Origin: Haplosporangium gracile
Taxonomy: Eukaryota; Mortierellomycota; Mortierellomycetes; Mortierellales; Mortierellaceae
Assembly (NCBI GenBank): GCA_015499985.1
Contig: JAAAUF010000917.1
Coordinates: 5,658 to 16,211 of the forward strand
Direction: 5' to 3'
DNA: 10,554 bases
Positions 8,601 through 10,554 of this stretch are shown one piece after another. A program made the translations under genes and the position numbers. Under the pieces are notes generated by a model, which was not told the origin of the DNA, did not search any database, and was given only the letters and a program-made list of their open reading frames with translations. Position 1 is the stretch's first letter. Every line of letters begins with the position of its first letter.

Positions 8601-8641
8601 GAGAAGAGTGATGTGGTGGCAGTAGGAGTAGAGGACTCCAT
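5612..8641 (-). CDS. Large Thr/Ser-rich low-complexity protein, unrecognised (1009 aa)
   Basis: This is one uninterrupted frame of 1010 codons, from the ATG at 8641-8639 (ACCCCCGTCGCCATAATGG, A at -3 and G at +4) to the TAA at 5614-5612. The frame stays open 15 codons further upstream, but that extension begins with TTG, so I use the first ATG. I do not recognise a domain. The first ~90 residues are fairly complex (LQTLTQHLSIDEENQQRQID). Residues ~110-720 are mostly Thr, Ser, Lys, Pro, Ala and Val, with SPVK/TPVK motifs resembling CDK sites and basic Lys patches near 170-220. An Ala run lies near 635, a proline-flanked RRSSFSF near 800, and a Gln/Asn stretch NQNQYQNQNQNRH near 830-840. The last ~140 residues are basic and less repetitive: RPKRLLELILQED, then RPQKRQRLSD, a plausible nuclear localisation signal, near 918-926. 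There is no signal peptide or membrane segment. I infer a disordered, possibly nuclear protein; its function is unknown. Confidence 0.8.
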   Translation of the reverse strand: MESSTPTATTSLFSLETMMMPDLQTLTQHLSIDEENQQRQIDSFSHTQSAILLLENHHHCTRLHTSEEYLINSGQDDSNCQGQMKTKDMATAPIGFIDTQISSVVNTTVAGQSQSTLPSPLTSSSLSSSLSFATAVSKPADIPKLVAIQPHSKSVTKSSSATKSTTLDTTTTSIPSTRSSSSTKKPSVKLSINKKSPVKSTTKTSSKPTKQIQKPPSQNSASTMVQTSIDKFVINRKASIATARRTVVSGTNKSTSVKPNLMNTATTRSSSSTNNQPPVLTTTTTIKPISATSPSSTTTTTPVKPKPRVKAKSPTNSSPSTKATKAIESTASSPVAKKHGLALQKTTKTSPSPPRLKANFFFGLLPPPTISTVTRKPGESPKCETESKSVGDSKKPPKAGPGVSSVSSATDAITVVSKSTKIRNPLPESNVPTATAITAATASNSSSSLTRTTTATTTAAKLAAIEKTLPPEVLRQVVKLKSSLPEIKDATTAAKTGSERPAVPTNIVTPPSASKETDVPIEISNRVTIIKSFAPKTKVGPATAVPTITPVAPNTLAPSCTAVASPEASTKTVSKTAKIPLTSTNITTAASVSKTKAQPSPVLKSVIVPAAEPKKTDDNTSKGSGDTVSFTTTTTITTAAAAVVAKNKVTSKDTTASKSSSKNLTTPKIPKSASTTLTITTNATTVSVPQNSISILKPSKNLTNSITTVSKNKNNNKDKDSLCVTASEIETVTKPIAQPRRPATSQQQLPSAPLQPFTILSTSTFGILPSPVSLLWPNEDVSMDYPSYVSPTALSPSPPPRRSSFSFNTSPLGIVLSLSTKHHLLQNQNQYQNQNQNRHLLATSTASTASTSSTSAQSLPLQQHPQGAASPRPKRLLELILQEDRVNATRLHINENDSPHYLRHRRLFTSGDSSSRPQKRQRLSDITTEYTAGRRHGIFGQTAFEQALDAMSFKHPTPVPTPAPSPIRTSVPATASQRLRLFQKRRQQASLSTVAVERRVGGGAPRWIP
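6081..6115. repeat. GGAGGT/GGAGGC trinucleotide-type repeat within the large ORF
   Basis: A G-rich imperfect repeat of GGTGGAGGC units on the + strand; on the coding minus strand it encodes Ala-Ser-Thr tripeptides (TASTASTSST). It lies beside the Gln/Asn-rich segment, and both are likely length-variable. Confidence 0.7.
7740..7755. repeat. (GTT)5 microsatellite within the large ORF
   Basis: Five GTT units on the + strand read as ACA/AAC-type codons on the minus strand and fall in a poly-Thr run (SSTTTTTTPVK). This is the clearest pure trinucleotide run in the gene. Confidence 0.75.
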
Positions 8642-9150
8642 TATGGCGACGGGGGTGATAGTAGTAGAAGAAGAGAGAGTGAACAAGGTGGGGGAGGGAG
8701 TAAGAAAGGAATGACAAGGATAGAAGGTAGTGTGCTATTGTTGTTGCCTCTGTTGCCGATGGCGTTTTTGCTATTGTTTTGGATGATGAAGAGAGAACTG
8801 GACGAGAGAGTAAAGAAACTTTGTTGGTTGCAAATTTTTTTTGTTGTAGGAGTGCGAAAGAGCGACAGACAGAAGATGCGCAGAACACAGACTGAGGTTG
8901 AAGAAAAGTGAAAGAGAGAAAGCAGACATGAAATGCTGGATGAGGAGGAGAGAAAGGAGCGAAGATGAAGAAGAACAAGAAGAAGAAGAGTTTGGGAGCC
9001 AGGGGCGGTCTTGAAAAGAAAATTTAGCAACGCTTCCGCTCTTTCTATTGTTTCCGAGAAATGAAAAGAAATAGAAAAGAATAAAGTAATCTTACAAGGC
9101 GACCGTAGTGATGATGCAGATGGTTTAATACAGGCGTCCACATCCATCAC
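8642..9150 (-). promoter_or_regulatory. 5' leader of the large ORF, with a candidate 5'-UTR intron
   Basis: On the minus strand this stretch is strongly pyrimidine-rich, including CTT repeats (about 8961-8990), as in leaders and core promoters of expressed fungal genes. A consensus donor GTAAGA begins at 9095, and an excellent acceptor (long CT tract ending TTCAACCTCAG) has its AG at 8893-8892, defining a possible 204-nt intron in the 5' UTR. After this splice an upstream frame from the ATGs near 9150 would stay open until a TAA overlapping the main start codon, but it is not in frame with the main protein. No TATA box is evident close to the start. Confidence 0.4.
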
Positions 9151-9683
9151 ACATGACCCTAAAGAAAAAAAAAGAGGAGGCCAGTGCTCAGCCCCTCATT
9201 TCGCTTTTTGACAGGAGAGCATGGTCAAACATCATCATCGCTCTCCATCCTGACCACGTTAATTTTCAAAATGAGAGGCGAGATGGGAGAATTGGGGCAA
9301 ACTACTGGTCCATTTTGCTTTCCTCCCTCTGTTTTACTTTCGTTTCCGCTTACATCCCCATTTGGAAAAATAATATAGGGCACGCCGTGCGCCCTTTAAC
9401 GTATCAGTATATAAGTAACGGACAGAGAGAAATAGACGGATTTGTGGTCTCTGGGCCCCTTGGGTCCCTTGGGCGCACCTAGGATAGGACAGTTTGATTT
9501 TTTGATCTTTTTTCCCTTTGTTTTCATATCTCTGTCTTCCACCCTCCTTCCATTTCTCTCACCCAGCCAGGCCCTCAACTAGGTATATATAACATTCTTT
9601 TTTGCAATGCTGAAGAACAAAGTATATTTCTGCCTTTATTTATTCGTATGGCTTCATCAAACGCGTGTCCTTCTCTCTTACCA
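9151..9683. other. Spacer between two minus-strand genes
   Basis: I see no convincing gene here. Notable items are TATA-like sequences at 9408-9414 (TATATAA, + sense) and 9583-9591 (TATATATA-like, both strands), the CCCTTGGG direct repeat at 9457-9464 and 9466-9473, and an imperfect GC-rich inverted repeat around 9378-9396 (AGGGCAC...GTGCGCCCT). The 109-codon + frame at 9153-9482 has no recognisable content. The minus-strand promoter of the large ORF probably lies in this interval. Confidence 0.5.
9635..9644 (-). terminator. Overlapping AATAAATAAA poly(A) signal
   Basis: On the minus strand two overlapping AATAAA hexamers lie about 40-50 nt after the TAG at 9686-9684. The spacing suits a poly(A) signal for the gene to the right and supports that TAG as a genuine 3' end. 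Confidence 0.5.
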
Positions 9684-10212
9684 CTACTTACGGCAAGGAA
9701 AGGTCTTGACAGACAAAGCCTTCTTGAAAAGGGCGATCTCATTCTGCTGGCGTGTAATCAATCTCGGTTTTCGTAGCATGCGACCAAGTCTCGAATATTT
9801 AATCAACTCCTCCTCTGTGACCTTGTTGGGGTTCTCGCTGGATTTCAGGCGTGTATTCAATGCAGAAGCAGTAACGGCATCACGCATCCGGTTATAGGGC
9901 CAGGAGACAAAGGCGCCGTACTGGTTATCGTTCAGCTGATTACGAGACTTTTTGAGCGCGACTTCAAAACACTGTCAAGGGCCCTTGAAACCCGACAGGA
10001 ACAAGGCTTGGCCATTTTCTTGGGACTATGGAATCGGCTAAGGGACACCTTTTCAGGACAGGGTCAGGTATTTGTGCCTATATCTGACAGTCACATATTG
10101 TTCGTCGCGTGTAATTTTACGCGAAGAGCGGAAATAGTCGTATTTTTTGATGAGTTTGATGGCTACGCGGTTGACGGGTGAAGGACAGTTTGGGTTCCGA
10201 TCACACTTGAGA
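9684..10212 (-). CDS. Unrecognised gene, two likely 3' exons (5' end not resolved)
   Basis: The last exon is probably 9971-9684: 96 codons after an ACAG acceptor at 9975-9972, ending in TAG. It reads CFEVALKKSRNQLNDNQYG, then a SWPYNRMRDAVTASALNTRL block, and ends LFKKALSVKTFPCRK. An upstream exon is likely at 10212-10095, after a CTAAC branch-like motif and a GACACAG acceptor, with a weak GTGACT donor (phase 0). It encodes LKCDRNPNCPSPVNRVAIKL followed by IKKYDYFRSSRKITRDEQY. Codon use is gene-like (AAC, GTC, ATC, TAC). The two exons share a pattern: LIKKYDYFRSSRKITRDEQ resembles LIKYSRLGRMLRKPRLITRQQ, each followed by an ALKKS/FKKALS segment, which suggests a duplicated helical unit and supports both exons. 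A perfect GTAAGT sits just before the TAG (9691-9686), so another downstream exon is possible. I cannot name the family, and I find no start codon for it. Confidence 0.45.
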
Positions 10213-10554
10213 CTGTGTCGGTGGTGGTGGCGGTCGTTAGGAGTGTGAGGACGAATGTAGGGCGGTAATGAAGGTCTGCATTTTTGACGTCGTTACTATT
10301 GATCTGTACGTGTTGATATTTGTGTTGTTGTATTACAGGCAAGGTGATTTTTTTTTTGAGTTATGATTGCTGGTTGTAGAAAGAGAAGGTACAGTAGAAA
10401 AAAAAGGTTGAACGGCCCAGAGCCAGAAGATGTACTTATATTTTATCTTATTTAGAGATATTAGTTCATTGTGTACGATACGCATTTTTTTTTTTTACTT
10501 CTTTAAATTGCATTGTTGTGTGTGTGTGTGTTTGTCAGAGTATGTGTATGAGGA
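10213..10554. other. Right end: no supportable gene
   Basis: Only short frames occur here. The best minus-strand ATG frames are about 14 codons (from about 10282) and about 41 codons (from about 10484), neither recognisable. If the unrecognised gene on the left extends this way, its first exons lie here or beyond the window. The stretch is AT-rich with several homopolymer runs. Confidence 0.5.
10517..10530. repeat. (TG)7 dinucleotide microsatellite
   Basis: Seven uninterrupted TG units, in non-coding AT-rich DNA near the right edge. Confidence 0.9.

Noticed and set aside
9153..9482. 109-codon + frame in the right-hand spacer
   Set aside because: No recognisable motif, an AT-rich mixed composition, and no splice or poly(A) context in support.
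9396..9578. Minus-strand frame with a collagen-like GAPKGPKGP stretch
   Set aside because: The triplet pattern comes from one short CCCTTGGG direct repeat, and the rest looks like random spacer sequence.

Overview
The window looks like nuclear DNA of a filamentous fungus, most likely a member of the Mortierellaceae (Mortierella/Linnemannia type). The front-end desaturase at the left end agrees, as I recall the sequence, along almost its whole length with the Mortierella alpina delta-6 fatty acid desaturase. The genes carry short GT-AG introns with CTAAC-type branch points, and the spacers are full of poly(A)/poly(T) tracts. There is no sign of prokaryotic organisation, CRISPR, phage or an intact transposon.

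Layout. (1) 1-532 appears to be the 3' part of a long intron, ending in a good 3' splice site. (2) 533-1710 (+) is the rest of a delta-6 desaturase: the whole desaturase domain, with its cytochrome b5 exon(s) outside the window or lost. (3) 1711-2506 is a T-rich convergent spacer. (4) 2507-3322 (-) is a three-exon gene for prefoldin subunit 6 (125 aa), which I assembled by splicing. (5) 3323-3712 is a divergent promoter with two T16 tracts. (6) 3713-5284 (+) is a five-exon gene for RPB5, a subunit shared by RNA polymerases I, II and III (208 aa), also assembled by splicing. (7) 5285-5611 is a convergent 3' spacer with a poly(A) signal for RPB5. (8) 5612-8641 (-) is an intronless ORF of 1009 aa, Thr/Ser-rich and of low complexity, with a more complex N-terminus and a basic C-terminus; I do not recognise it. 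(9) 8642-9683 is its leader and promoter region, with a candidate 5'-UTR intron. (10) 9684-10212 (-) contains two likely exons of an unrecognised gene that seems to carry an internal repeat. (11) 10213-10554 holds no gene I can support.

Functional links. The desaturase belongs to polyunsaturated fatty acid synthesis (linoleate to gamma-linolenate, towards arachidonate). Prefoldin 6 and RPB5 form a head-to-head pair. In animals both belong to the URI/prefoldin-like-R2TP chaperone assembly (PAQosome) that helps build RNA polymerases, so a shared promoter here is biologically suggestive. The large low-complexity ORF and the right-end gene are the main unknowns.
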